A DNA stretch of 64,000 bases from Strobilurus pachycystidiatus (Eukaryota; Basidiomycota; Agaricomycetes; Agaricales; Physalacriaceae), in the NCBI GenBank assembly GCA_019915135.1, contig JAHLMK010000019.1, positions 248,001-312,000 on the forward strand. Reading direction: 5' to 3'. Shown here piece by piece: positions 11,441-21,802 of this stretch. The position numbers and the translations under genes are program-made. Each line of letters begins with the position of its first letter. Position 1 is the stretch's first letter. The notes under the pieces are model-generated. The model saw only the letters and a list, made by a program, of their open reading frames with translations. It was not told where the DNA came from and did not search any database.

Positions 11441-13511
11441 ATGTCGTCGCCCGTACCCGCACCAAAACCCACCTCGGAGAAGGTAAGTTTTGGGCGAAAA
11501 ACCCAAAAAGGACAACGAACTAACTTACCTAAAGGAGAAGTCGCCCACCCCTGCGAAAGATGATGAACCCGCGCAGGAGCCAGAGGAACGCGACCAGGAG
11601 CGAGAAAAGGTGAGTAAGCCCAAAACGAACAAGGCAACAGGAGATTTTAACGCGTCCTAGGACAACCAAGAAATCAACACGCGACCAGATGAACTCCCGG
11701 CCCCACGACCGGTGTTCGACTACAGCGGATTCTTCTTGAACGACCGCGTACCCACGGCGCTCCGAGCAGCAGGCATCGGACTCGAGATGGCGCACCAGCT
11801 AGCATCGACGCCCGAGCGCACCCGTAAAATCCTGGAAGAGAACGACTACAAAGCGTACCGCGCCAATGCGGTGTTTTGGGTGGAATTCCAGGATGTGCTC
11901 AGTGCGTTGGACGACCCAGCCGACCACCCTCTGGAGCGAGTCGAGATTGCCCTGACGCGTGCCCTGGAACAAGTCGAGCTGGCACCAAGACAGAACGCGC
12001 CCCAGCCTCCTCTCTTCCTAGGAAACAGCCGTGCGCGCGCAGACATTGCCCTCCAACTCGAGGAAGACGACGCCCAGGTCTGCTTCCTCGACCCAGAGCA
12101 GTTGTGGGCCTTTGTACCACACACCGAAGTAGCCGAAGGGTTTTGGGGTCGCCTGATCCCTGAACTCAAGAACGCCAACGCCGCCCAGCCAATCTACTTC
12201 TCATTTAGACATGTCCTAGACCTCTTAATCGAGGACTCGGCCACCTTATGTCAGCTACGACTATACGAACCAGACGAGCCGGAAGCCGAAAAACGCGACG
12301 AGAAGGAGGATGAGCAGGGCGAAGACGGGGAACGTGCGGGAACGCCGTTGCGAACGATGCAGGATTTGGCCGCCGAGGAAGGCAGCGAGCCGGAGGAAGA
12401 TGAGCTCGCGACGGACAAGTCCCCCACGCCGGTCGCCCCGCGACCCCGACCACAGCCGAAACCCCACTCGCCAGCCAAGTCCATGAAGGCGGTGGAAGTT
12501 CCGGCAAGGCGACACATGGTAAAAGGGAAGGGAATCGGCCCCAAGACAGCGAACCAGTACGTTGTCCGGCGATTTATAGCTCCCTTGCTTCCAGCTAAAC
12601 GACGCCCCAGACCTAAGACCATCGCCAAGGTCGAACCGCGAGACAAGGAACCTTCGGAGGTCGAGGAGGACGCCGAAGGAGAAACCGAGGCCGAAGAAGG
12701 AACGATGGACGCCTCCAGCAAGATGACCAGGCGCGTTCCCCTGTACGACGACGACGCGCACTGTCTCGCCTGTGAGCAGCGTAGCGTCGTATGCACGTTC
12801 AACCGGATGCGTTCGAGCGACCGCGGCAACAAGACCAGCTGCGACCAATGTTCCCTGAGTCGAGGGATCTACGGTCCATGTCTGCTCGTCTGGGACCGGG
12901 AGCCGAAGGCGCCAACTTGGATGAGTCTCGATGGGCGTCTGCGGGCCAAGTTGCAGAAACTGGCGCAGCCGCTGGTCAGCGACAAGAAGATCTCGAGCGC
13001 GCGTTATGTCTACCCTGCGCGTCGAGGAACGGCCGTCAAGTCGGAAGTGCAGGAGAAGAAAGAGGCAACGGCGCAGTCAAAGAAGCGTCGGAGAGATGTC
13101 GAGGAAGATAGCGAGGTCGAGGTGGTCGAACCCCCGAAGAAGAAGGAGAAGGGGAAGGCCAAGGCGAAACGAGCCCCGACCCCGGTACCAGACGACGACG
13201 ACGACGATGAACTCGAGGAGATCGAAGCCCCGCGCGCACGCCGAGAGTCGACGCGTCGCGTCTCTCTCATGTCGCCCCTCCGCCTCGTCACGGAGAAAGA
13301 GAAGGCTGAGCAGGACAAGAAGCGAAGGGCCGCCAACGCAGGCGAAGGATCTTCGCGCCACACCGTCGCGCCAACCTCATCCGCGCGCGACTTCCTCCCC
13401 TCGATGGATCAACAAGAAGTCACCGACCGGGTCAACCTGATCCTGTCGTGGTACTTCACGTTGCCGCCCACTGCGCAGAAGAAGGTCAGGGAGATCATCG
13501 GCAAGAAGTAG
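11441..13511 (+). CDS. Sense-strand cargo gene: Zn2Cys6-like, acidic/basic nuclear-type protein, two introns
   Basis: Exons 11441-11482, 11535-11609 and 11661-13511 give about 655 residues; introns are 52 and 51 bases (GTAAGT..AG, GTGAGT..AG) and keep the frame. ATG 11441 has a good context (CCACCATG). Residues 407-446 form C-x2-C-x6-C-x15-C-x2-C-x9-C, close to the fungal Zn(II)2Cys6 pattern. Long acidic runs and basic clusters such as KKRRR and PPKKKEKGKAKAKR suggest a nuclear DNA-binding or chromatin protein; that is inference. It lies downstream of pol where an env-like ORF would sit, yet it shows no signal peptide or membrane segment. AATAAA is at 13621. Confidence 0.75.
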
Positions 13512-13620
13512 GACTTCGTCGCGGACAGTTTTCCCTTCGCCGCTGCCGCCTGGCTTTCTGAGAACAATTTACGAACGTTTTCTTTACATGTACATCTACC
13601 GCACGCACCCGCCTGACATA

Positions 13621-13626
13621 AATAAA
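13621..13626 (+). terminator. AATAAA polyadenylation-like signal after the sense cargo gene
   Basis: It lies about 110 bases after the stop codon in A/T-rich sequence that also has a second AATAAA at 13765. Confidence 0.4.
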
Positions 13627-13742
13627 AATTCGCTTTTCATTAAAAACAAGTGTGATTTTCTAAGAAGAAAGAAAAAGGCCTCGAGACCTAAGGTGTTAAG
13701 GCAAAAACGCCTTAAAGGCCAAGCCCAGGCAGGGCGAACTTC

Positions 13743-13758
13743 TCAAAAGTCAAGAGGA
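13743..13758 (+). repeat. Second copy of the 3' polypurine-tract sequence
   Basis: TCAAAAGTCAAGAGGAG occurs here and again directly before the 3' LTR (17179-17195). The stretch 13512-14049 contains nothing else I can support apart from a TATAAAAG at 13793. Confidence 0.6.
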
Positions 13759-14049
13759 GTTTCGAATAAAGTGTAAGGGAAATACAAGCGTGTATAAAAG
13801 CGAACTAAGGAGAAATTCTATAGGACCTGGCTAAGTAGACTAAACGACTAAGGTCTTTTATAGACTAAGGTGGTTAGACTTAGACGAGTAAAGGAGTTTC
13901 TATGAGGAAATAAGACTAAAAACGATTCCAATCCGGACCCACTGGGAGACGCGCTAAGCGTTCGTAGAAGAAACCCGAAGACCTAACATCAAGGATCATG
14001 ATATAGTTCTCCAGGAGTTCGTAGTCCAGTGCGGAGGCGTTTGACCAGT

Positions 14050-15035
14050 CTATTTCCCAGAAGGATGGAGTGACAAAAGACAAATGCTCATCGGCTCGCT
14101 ACAAGCACAGAAGTTACAAGGTGTGCGAAGCGCGGGAAGGAGTTGACGAACGGTGTTCGAAGGAACTTCAACGTGGGGAGCCAAACGCCTAAGACGAGTA
14201 GGTCGCATCAAGGCTCCCAACTTAGGAAAACCATACAAGGCAGAATTCGCTCGCTGGAACTCCGGCCACCACTTCATAACGGTTACGATGGACGGAGGCG
14301 TTTGATCGTATTGAACAGGGAGGATTCGCAAGGCATTTGGGTCGATAATCAACTCGCGCAGAGTGGAATCGAATCCCATGTAGCCGCCAAAGGTGGATTC
14401 CACCTAGAAGAAATAATCAGACAAGGCGGTTCTGGAGAAGGTGTTTGCGCACCATGAACCGGGGAATAATGTCCTTCATCAAGTCGGGATGCACGCCCGG
14501 TATGTCCAGCAAACCATACCCAAGGAAGTTATCAAGGGCGAAACCGTCGAGGGTCCTTCCATTGACGGCTCGGAACCAGGACTTACAGAGCTCCACGGCT
14601 CCGTAGTACAAGGGAAAGAAGTACCGGCGAAAGCCAAGGTAAATGACGGGGTTTTCGTAGAAGGCGGGATCCCACATATACGCCAGACGACGCTGGAGTG
14701 GAAGTAAGCAGGCATAAAGGGCCTAAGGCGTTGTTACGCACCAAGGTATACAACAAATACCGCAGGGACGGGACATCCAAAGGCTTCCCTTCACCAAAAT
14801 GAAGCACTGGCTCTTCTAAGGCAGCTACCGCCGCGGTATCGTCAACCGTGGAGAGAGTGCCGTCGTCATAGCGGATAACGATGCTGAATCGCCGAGCGAA
14901 GGTATACAATTCCAGGGCGCTGGTCAAGGCCAATTCGCCAAGTAGGGCCTCGAGCTCCTCCGGAGCAGGTTGGTTGTGCAAAGGAATGCCGCGAAGACGA
15001 GTGTCAGAGAACGAAGGAAGAATCGGGATAGGCAT
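14050..15035 (-). CDS. Antisense cargo gene A, three exons, function unknown
   Basis: Exons 15035-14742, 14692-14453 and 14403-14050 encode 295 residues. Both introns are 49 bases with GTGCGT/GTGCGC donors and CAG/TAG acceptors, and both are phase 0. The start MPIPILPSF lies 31 bases after a TATA box (complement of 15066-15078) that is repeated before cargo gene B. The product is rich in Tyr, Phe and Leu (YMWDPAFYENPVIYLGFRR), with no signal peptide or motif I recognise. The introns run antisense to the element's genomic RNA, so they would not be spliced during retrotransposition. Another reading could be an unspliced set of shorter ORFs, but three frames joining exactly at splice signals argues against it. 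Confidence 0.68.
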
Positions 15036-15065
15036 GGCGGTTATGGCAAAACCAGAAGCAACTCT

Positions 15066-15078
15066 GGCGTTTTTATAG
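15066..15078 (-). promoter_or_regulatory. TATA box of antisense cargo gene A
   Basis: The minus strand reads CTATAAAAACGCC. The same 13 bases stand before cargo gene B at 17042-17054. The start codon is 31 bases downstream. Confidence 0.65.
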
Positions 15079-15487
15079 AGCACCGGGACCGCCGTGACGA
15101 TCCAAGGAAAAGGAAGAAATAGCTTAAGCGAGTCTAGGAATAAAGCTTAAGCTACTCCGAAGACCATTAAAAAGACCTAGGCGCTGTAAAAACTAAGGAT
15201 GAACGATTCGACAAAGGTGATCGGGAATTCCCGATCGAACTTACTTAGTTTGATAAAGGCGATCACTGGACTTAAGAAGGATCGCCGGAGTTCTAACGGA
15301 TCGCGCCAAAGGGTAAAAACAAGGGTAGTCGTGTTGAGACGGCTGTGTACTAAAGTAGCTACGGGAAACAAAGTGCTACCGGACCTACAAGGGATAAAAC
15401 GAAATCCGAAGCCAGTGTAAACATGAAAGGAGAAAGGGCTAGACGACTGGCTAAGACTTGGAGGAGGTTGAGACCACCTTTAGGAAA

Positions 15488-16999
15488 CTACTGGACTTGG
15501 TCCACTCCGTCTAAGGCGGAAATGTACAAATCCCGAGTCGACAAAACGAACTGAATACGACCCCGGATCTCATTGTAAGACGAGATAATGTCGTGGCGGT
15601 ATTGACGCTCCAACTGGAGAAGTCCCGGCGAAATATTGGGATCATCCACACCGGCCAAGCGGGTCATGCGCTTGTGAACTTGGGTCAAGGCGGCCTGCAA
15701 ACCGTTGATATACTGGGGTGCTAATATCCAAGAAGTCAGAAAGGAGAAAGACAGGTCAAAGTAACAGGACGTACCCGCATCCAATTGCTTGAGCAAGACC
15801 GGCTCGATCATAAAGGTCGAAGGACGAGCAGCCTTAGCGGCGCGGCGAGAAAGGTCGTCGGGGAGCTTGCGCTTAGGAGGAAGTTCCTGACCGTTGAGGG
15901 ATCCCAAGGTTTGCATGGCGCGCTGATAAACACGGGCGTTAACGTCCATCTTGGGTAGGGCAGCAAAAGGAAGATAACGCACAGAAGTGCTCTAAAGGGG
16001 AATCCCAATCAGAACCAAGTAAAGGCAAAAAGACCAAGAGTAGTAAACGACTCACCGCTTCCGCCTCTTTGAAAAGGTTGTTGGACAAGGACATCTGTTG
16101 GAAGAAATCAGCCAGCTGAAGGCGAAGGGCTATAAAGGAATTGAGCGTACGTTCTCACCAACGACAATCACGGACTCCTCACCGTCGGTGTCGGCTTCTG
16201 CAACATCGTCAGCCCAATCAAAATACTCGCGCTTGAAGAATCGCGCACGGCCATCGGCATCCATGTCGATGTCTTCTTCCGCCTGTTTCTCCATAGCGTC
16301 GGTGATAACTTCAGGAGATTTCTTGCTTTTTCCCTGTGAAGCGGTAAGGCGTTAAGAAAGACCTAACAAACAAGTATGAAAGACAAACCTTGACCTTGGG
16401 GTCCGGTTTAACGAAGACGTTGGTCGGATGCATGGGATGATCAGTAGGCAAAGGCTGGAACTGCGCGTTCGACATCTTCTTGGCGGTGTTCACCAAAGGT
16501 TGGAAGATGTGCGCGATGTGGTGCGAAGGCGTTTGAGGATGAATGCCAAGGAGATGGAGCGTCAATCCGAGGTAGTTCTTGACGTTGTGGAAGAACAAGA
16601 CAAGGTCGGATGGGACCTTCGAGTCGGAAGGAACGGACTTGATGTCGGTGTTGGCCATCTAGGAGGAATTAAGGAAAACGACAACATGAACGAAGGATAA
16701 AAGGGACACACCAAGACCGCCTCCATGATTTTGTCGACCTGCTCGGTGATCTGCTTGGAAAGTTCCATGTTGAGGCAGGCCTTTTTGATGTCGAGACGGT
16801 TGAGGCGAGGGAGAGCCATCGACATGCGAAGCCCGAGGACCGTAAAGGTGTCCGGGGTGGTCGCAGGAGGATCGTATTCCACGGAATAGGCGAGGACGGC
16901 GACGGAAGCGTCCTTGTGAGTGGCGATCTCCTTCGCGGAAGGAAGGTAAGGGACCGAAGGCAAAAGACGAGCGCAGGAAGTCCAGGATTTGGGAGCCAT
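15488..16999 (-). CDS. Antisense cargo gene B, five exons, function unknown
   Basis: Exons 16999-16712, 16658-16389, 16333-16183, 16129-16056 and 15991-15488 encode about 428 residues; introns are 53, 55, 53, 53 and 64-base class with GT..AG ends, and all frames join. It begins MAPKSWTSCARLLPSVPYLP. The middle has HIAHIFQPLVNTAKKMSNAQ and an acidic stretch (EEDIDMDADGRARFFKREYF); the last exon is helical and charged. I recognise no domain. A TATA box is 43 bases upstream. The third intron has alternative donors (one gives a 29-base intron, which is too short), so that junction is the least certain. Confidence 0.65.
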
Positions 17000-17041
17000 G
17001 TCGAAGGAAAGTAAGGATGAAAACGCCCAGGAGATAAAACA

Positions 17042-17054
17042 GGCGTTTTTATAG
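17042..17054 (-). promoter_or_regulatory. TATA box of antisense cargo gene B
   Basis: The minus strand reads CTATAAAAACGCC, identical over 13 bases to the box before cargo gene A. Confidence 0.65.
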
Positions 17055-17180
17055 GCGAGCAAGGTGAAAATTGCCAAGGACCTTGATAAAGATAGAACGA
17101 CAACAGGTCTGGGGCTTTGCACCAAGGCAGAAGGAATAAGCGTTTTCGCGATACTACTAGGATGTCGGGGACGACATTTC

Positions 17181-17196
17181 AAAAGTCAAGAGGAGA
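17181..17196 (+). other. Polypurine tract of the giant element
   Basis: The purine-rich run AAAAGTCAAGAGGAGA ends exactly where the 3' LTR starts, the expected plus-strand primer position. Confidence 0.8.
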
Positions 17197-18892
17197 TGAT
17201 ACGCATTGTAGAATCCTAGTGCCAGAACCAGGGAATTTTGCGATTCCTGTAGGAGTCTATGCCAGGACTTCCAGTCACAGCACAACGACCAGAGAGACAC
17301 ACGGAGAAACTACCTTAACGCAGGCAAGTCTCCAGGACTAAGGGATACGCGCCTTTAGGACGCGGTATGATCGACCGATCATACTCCTTAACTCCGAATA
17401 TCATTATCCAAGCGTTGTACTCTTAAAACCAGGAGTTCATTCAACCGTGTCGGTCATGCAACGACAAGTGCCTACCAGAAATAGCACTATGGAAAGTACC
17501 CAGGCAGGAGATACTCTACCAAGAAGGCTCAAGGAGTTTACTCGTGCTAAGTCAGAACTCGCGCGACCAAGAATAGATCAAAGGAGAAGATCTCTCTTCC
17601 GGGCCATGGCGCCTTCGGAATAGTGATCTCCGCTCCGACGCCCCGCACCAAAGAAAACGGACTTCGATCCGCCGCCGCCGATCACTAAAGATAGACCTGG
17701 CTAAAAGGCCCGATCATGGACCTTGTACCTCCCTGGAACTCACATATTGATGTGGCGTCACTGAGTTGTCGAAAACGAATCACCTTCCAAGCGCTAAGGA
17801 TAAACCCAACCAACGCCTAAAGACACGAAAGAACTCATTAAGGAGTTTTGCCAAGACAAGCGGGACCTCGGGAGACAGAAATAGACTTAAGGAAGAGCCA
17901 GATCGGTGGTGTGGCGCACTTGGCGCTGACCAAGTGTTCAGTCTTCTCCCGGGTCGGCTGTTTCGAACAGGGATAGCCAATCAGGACGTTAGTACAGAAT
18001 GACTCGACCTCCGAGAGGCCCGACAGGTAGTAAACCCGCTTACAGTACAGAATAGTAGGAATAGTATAAAAGGGCCAGAAAGCGCCAGTAGATCGGTAGC
18101 TTAGTGCCCCCACAGTATCCGCTAGTAATACGCAGTCGCTGTAGTGAATCTAACTCGAGTTTCGACTCAACTTACTCTGAATTTGAGAGAACCCAAAAGA
18201 CCTTGAAAGCCCCAAAAAGACCTTAGAACCATTTAGGCGATATCAGGTGTTAGCAAACTCCTTGAAGAACTCATAGGTTCCTATCCTCCAAGTCACTAAG
18301 ACAATACCAAACGACACCACTTGGCGTTAGACCCTTGTGTTCGTTAGAAGGCCGGGTTGCAAGTAGTTCTGCCTTGCAATCACGCTCTGTTGTGAAGTAT
18401 TCGCCTTTGAGGAGTTTAGTTGAGTTTGAACGAGTGTTGTTATCGTCTGAAACACCTTACGGAATCTTTGGTCCCAGTCCAAGACACTAGAAGTTTGGTT
18501 TAAGGACAAGGAAATCGCCTTACTTGGTAGCAGTCCAGTAGCATAAACACCTACGGTAGCGGCCTGCCATAAGACAATCACCTTGTACAAAAGAACGATC
18601 AATAAGAAGGAGCTACATTGCCTCGCGCTGTTTAAGGTCTCCGTACGTTGTGACTTCGGCCTACGACTTTCAGATTATCTTGTTCGACTTTGTGAATCAA
18701 TCTCCCTACACCCCCTAAAACTACTCGAACGCAAGTTCGGAATACATCTCTATTGTTCCAATACCAAAAGTACTTGTTCCTTTGAACAACTACACCAGCC
18801 TCGCTCCCACAAGGAGTATTAGTGAAATATAAGGATAGATAGGATAGATTTCATAGTCTCTTTTTAGAGGTCTATTTCGAACGTGCATATCA
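17197..18892 (+). repeat. 3' LTR of the giant Ty3-type element
   Basis: 1696 bp, matching the 5' LTR at a fixed offset without indels and without a visible substitution. It ends TATCA, followed by the CCGT duplication at 18893-18896. Confidence 0.95.
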
Positions 18893-20987
18893 CCGTTCAG
18901 GATTATCGCAAACTCAATAAAGGCACCATCAAGAACGAGTATCCACTCCCGCTCATCGGGGAATTGATCGATAAACTCAAAGGTGCCCGCTACTTCTCAA
19001 AGGTAGACCTTCGTCAAGGCTACAACAATTGCCGACTCAAGGAAGGAGACGAGTGGAAAGGCGCGTTCAAGACAAATTGCGGCCTGTTTGAACCCTTGGT
19101 GATGTTCTTTGGTCTTATGAATTCCCCTGCCACGTTTCAAGCAATGATGAATACCATTCTCAAGGACCTGATCGACTCCGGCAAAGTTGTTGTATACATG
19201 GACGACATCTTGATCTTCACCAAGACCTTAGAAGAACACCGCAAGGTTGTCTTGCAAGTTCTCCAGCGCCTGAAGGAGCACGATCTCTATGCTAAGCCCG
19301 AGAAGTGCACCTTTGAAGCTGAGTCTATTGAATTTCTCGGACTCATCATCTCTCACAACGAACTTCGCATGGACCCAGTCAAGGTAGACGGTGTCGCCAA
19401 ATGGCCGTTACCTCGGAATGTCAAGGACGTCCAATCATTCCTTGGCTTCGGGAACTTCTACCGCCGTTTCATTGAAGGATTCTCTCGGATTGCGCGCCCC
19501 CTGTTTGATCTCACCAAGAAAGACAAACCATGGGTCTGGAAACCGGAGTGTCAAGAGGCCTTTGAGGCACTTAAAGATGCGTTCACATCGTCCCCCGTCC
19601 TTATCATGCCTAACCCGGATAAACCCTATCGTGTGGAAATAGACGCTTCCGACTATGCCACAGGAGGAATTCTCTCCCAGACGGGCAACAACAACCAATG
19701 GCATCCTGTTGCCTACATCTCTAAGTCCCTCTCTGAACCTCAACGCAATTATGACATTCACGACAAGGAACTTCTTGCTATCATTCGTGCTCTGGAAGCC
19801 TGGCGTCAATACCTCGAAGGATCGGCACACCAAGTGGATATTCTCACTGATCACAAGAACCTTGAGTATTTTGCCAACTCGCAGAAGCTCAGCCGACGAC
19901 AGGCTCGTTGGGCATTATTCCTCACTCGCTTTGATTTCACTCTCACTCATAAACCTGGCACTCAGAACCGTAGCGACCCACTCTCCCGCCGTGCGGATCA
20001 CAAAGAGGGGGTCGATGACGACAACACTGACAGGGTTCTCCTCAATCCAAAGTTCTTCCGGATTCGCGCTACCAGACCTGGAGAAGTTGTGGCCGTTGGA
20101 GACGCTGAACTGCGACGACGTATCCGGGAATGTCCAAACAGGGACGCTGAGGTCCGTGGTGCATTAGAAGTCATTCTTCGCAATGGCCCTCGTTCGCTGG
20201 TCAAAAATCTACAGGAATGGAACTACGAAGATGGACTAGTCCTCTTTTGTGGTAAAGTCTATGTTCCCGACGACCTACAGTTACGGCGAGACATTGTCAA
20301 GATGCATCACGACTCTCTTGGTCCTGGACACCCTGGACGCTTCAAGACTTATGAACTTCTCAGTCGAGAATTCTGGTGGCCAGGCATGTCTGTCTTTGTC
20401 CGCGACTACGTTGATGGCTGTGCTACTTGTCAGATGACTAAGCCCAGAAATCATCCGGCACACGTCCCTCTTGTCCCCAACGAGATTCCTGAGCGTCCCT
20501 TTGGGACTATCACCACCGACTTTATCACAGATCTACCCGAGTGCGAAGGGTATAACGCTATCCACTGTGTTGTTGACCGTTTCACCAAAACGGTAATTGT
20601 ATCTCCATGCCGCAAGACCATTGATGCGGATGGCACGGTTGATATCTTGGTGGATGGTGTCTATCGACGCTATGGCCTCTGGGACAAGATGATTTCAGAT
20701 CGTGGTCCCCAGTTTGCAAGCAAGGTCATGCAAGCCGTTCACGCTAAGCTAGGAATTACCTCTGCGCTTAGTACGGCTTATCATCCTCAGACAGATGGCG
20801 AAACCGAGCGTTACAATCAAGAACTTGAACAGTACCTCCGTGTCTTCTGTAATTACCGACAAGACGACTGGGTCAAATATCTCCCCTTTGCGGAATTCTC
20901 TCACAACAGCCGCATCCACTCCGCTACGGGCAAGTCTCCCTTTGAAATCCTTCACGGTTTCAAACCCCGCTTATATCCGTCTCTTAA
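18893..20987 (+). pseudogene. Chromovirus Pol copy 1, part 2: RT, RNase H, integrase core
   Basis: It continues the frame broken at 2278. RT has YMDD at 19195-19206. RNase H starts VEIDASDYATGG. The integrase zinc module reads HHDSLGPGHPGR..CATCQ, and the catalytic core has D (TTDFITDL), D (SDRGPQF) and E (GETERYNQ). The frame is intact up to the mini-LTR insertion at 20988. The first ATG in this piece is chance; there is no independent start. Confidence 0.92.
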
Positions 20988-21086
20988 TGTAAGCGTTGGG
21001 GGGACTTGAACCCAAAACCAACATGGAATCAGCCGGGACTTGAACCCGCATCTGCTGTGCTAACCATTGCACCATGACTCCTTACA
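20988..21086 (-). repeat. Mini-element LTR (3' LTR of the minus-strand unit)
   Basis: 99 bp, TG..CA ends with a 6-base inverted terminal repeat. It carries the tRNA-like segment described for the 21803-21901 copy. Confidence 0.9.
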
Positions 21087-21353
21087 CTGCCCCCTTCAAG
21101 ATCCGTCCCGCAGGCACGGTCTTCCTTCGGCAAGCTAATCAGCTCCTGCTGCTCCTCAGCATCCCCTCAACTGTCCTCCTGCAGCACAGACCCTTCCAAT
21201 CCGGCTAGCACGGCATCGGCAAGGCGGCAGATCCACAGGCAGGCTACGACACATAGGCACAGTGTATTGGCGGCATGACATATTGGCAGACAGACAGGCC
21301 CAGGCACTCAGGCAGCCGAAACAAGGTTGAAAATCCACAATGATTCCACCAAG

Positions 21354-21452
21354 TGTAAGCGTTGGGGGGACTTGAACCCAAAACCAACATGGAATCAGCC
21401 GGGACTTGAACCCGCATCTGCTGTGCTAACCATTGCACCATGACTCCTTACA
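21354..21452 (-). repeat. Mini-element LTR (5' LTR of the minus-strand unit)
   Basis: Identical by eye to the copy at 20988-21086. It faces the truncated plus-strand LTR (21457-21535) across CTGC at the dimer centre. Confidence 0.9.
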
Positions 21453-21456
21453 CTGC

Positions 21457-21535
21457 TGGTTAGCACAGCAGATGCGGGTTCAAGTCCCGGCTGATTCCAT
21501 GTTGGTTTTGGGTTCAAGTCCCCCCAACGCTTACA
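21457..21535 (+). repeat. Truncated mini-element LTR (5' LTR of the plus-strand unit)
   Basis: It lacks LTR positions 1-20 and is otherwise the same. The truncation point is the dimer junction. Confidence 0.88.
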
Positions 21536-21537
21536 CT

Positions 21538-21554
21538 TGGTGGAATCATTGTGG
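21538..21554 (+). other. Primer binding site of the mini-LTR element
   Basis: TGGTGGAATCATTGTGG, two bases after the LTR; the mirror copy lies at 21335-21351. The implied primer tRNA ends TGATTCCA-CCA, and the LTR's own tRNA-like unit also ends TGATTCCA. Confidence 0.75.
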
Positions 21555-21802
21555 ATTTTCAACCTTGTTTCGGCTGCCTGAGTGCCTGGGCCTGTCTGTC
21601 TGCCAATATGTCATGCCGCCAATACACTGTGCCTATGTGTCGTAGCCTGCCTGTGGATCTGCCGCCTTGCCGATGCCGTGCTAGCCGGATTGGAAGGGTC
21701 TGTGCTGCAGGAGGACAGTTGAGGGGATGCTGAGGAGCAGCAGGAGCTGATTAGCTTGCCGAAGGAAGACCGTGCCTGCGGGACGGATCTTGAAGGGGGC
21801 AG

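Larger units (their letters stand above)
2279..18892 (+). mobile_element. 16.6-kb Ty3-type LTR retrotransposon with three extra intron-containing genes
   Basis: Two long LTRs (2279-3974 and 17197-18892) lie at a constant offset of 14918 bases, with no difference seen by eye. Both begin TGATA and end TATCA. CCGT flanks the element on both sides (2275-2278 and 18893-18896), and removing the element restores the chromovirus RT frame exactly. Contents in order: PBS candidate, gag, protease ORF, pol, a spliced sense-strand gene, two spliced antisense genes, and a purine tract (17181-17196) before the 3' LTR. Identical LTRs mean recent insertion. At 16.6 kb it is far longer than a usual Ty3 element because about 6 kb lies between pol and the 3' LTR. 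Confidence 0.95.

Noticed and set aside
12251..13363. Long ORFs on both strands inside the sense cargo gene
   Set aside because: They are shadows of a GC-rich coding exon with charged repeats; the spliced sense frame explains the region.
20988..21092. Functional tRNA gene
   Set aside because: The anticodon arm is missing and the unit is part of a repeated LTR.
21156..21733. Mirror-image ORFs inside the mini-LTR dimer
   Set aside because: They arise from tRNA-like LTR and noncoding interior sequence in a palindrome; the 465-bp unit has no room for a protein and no motif.
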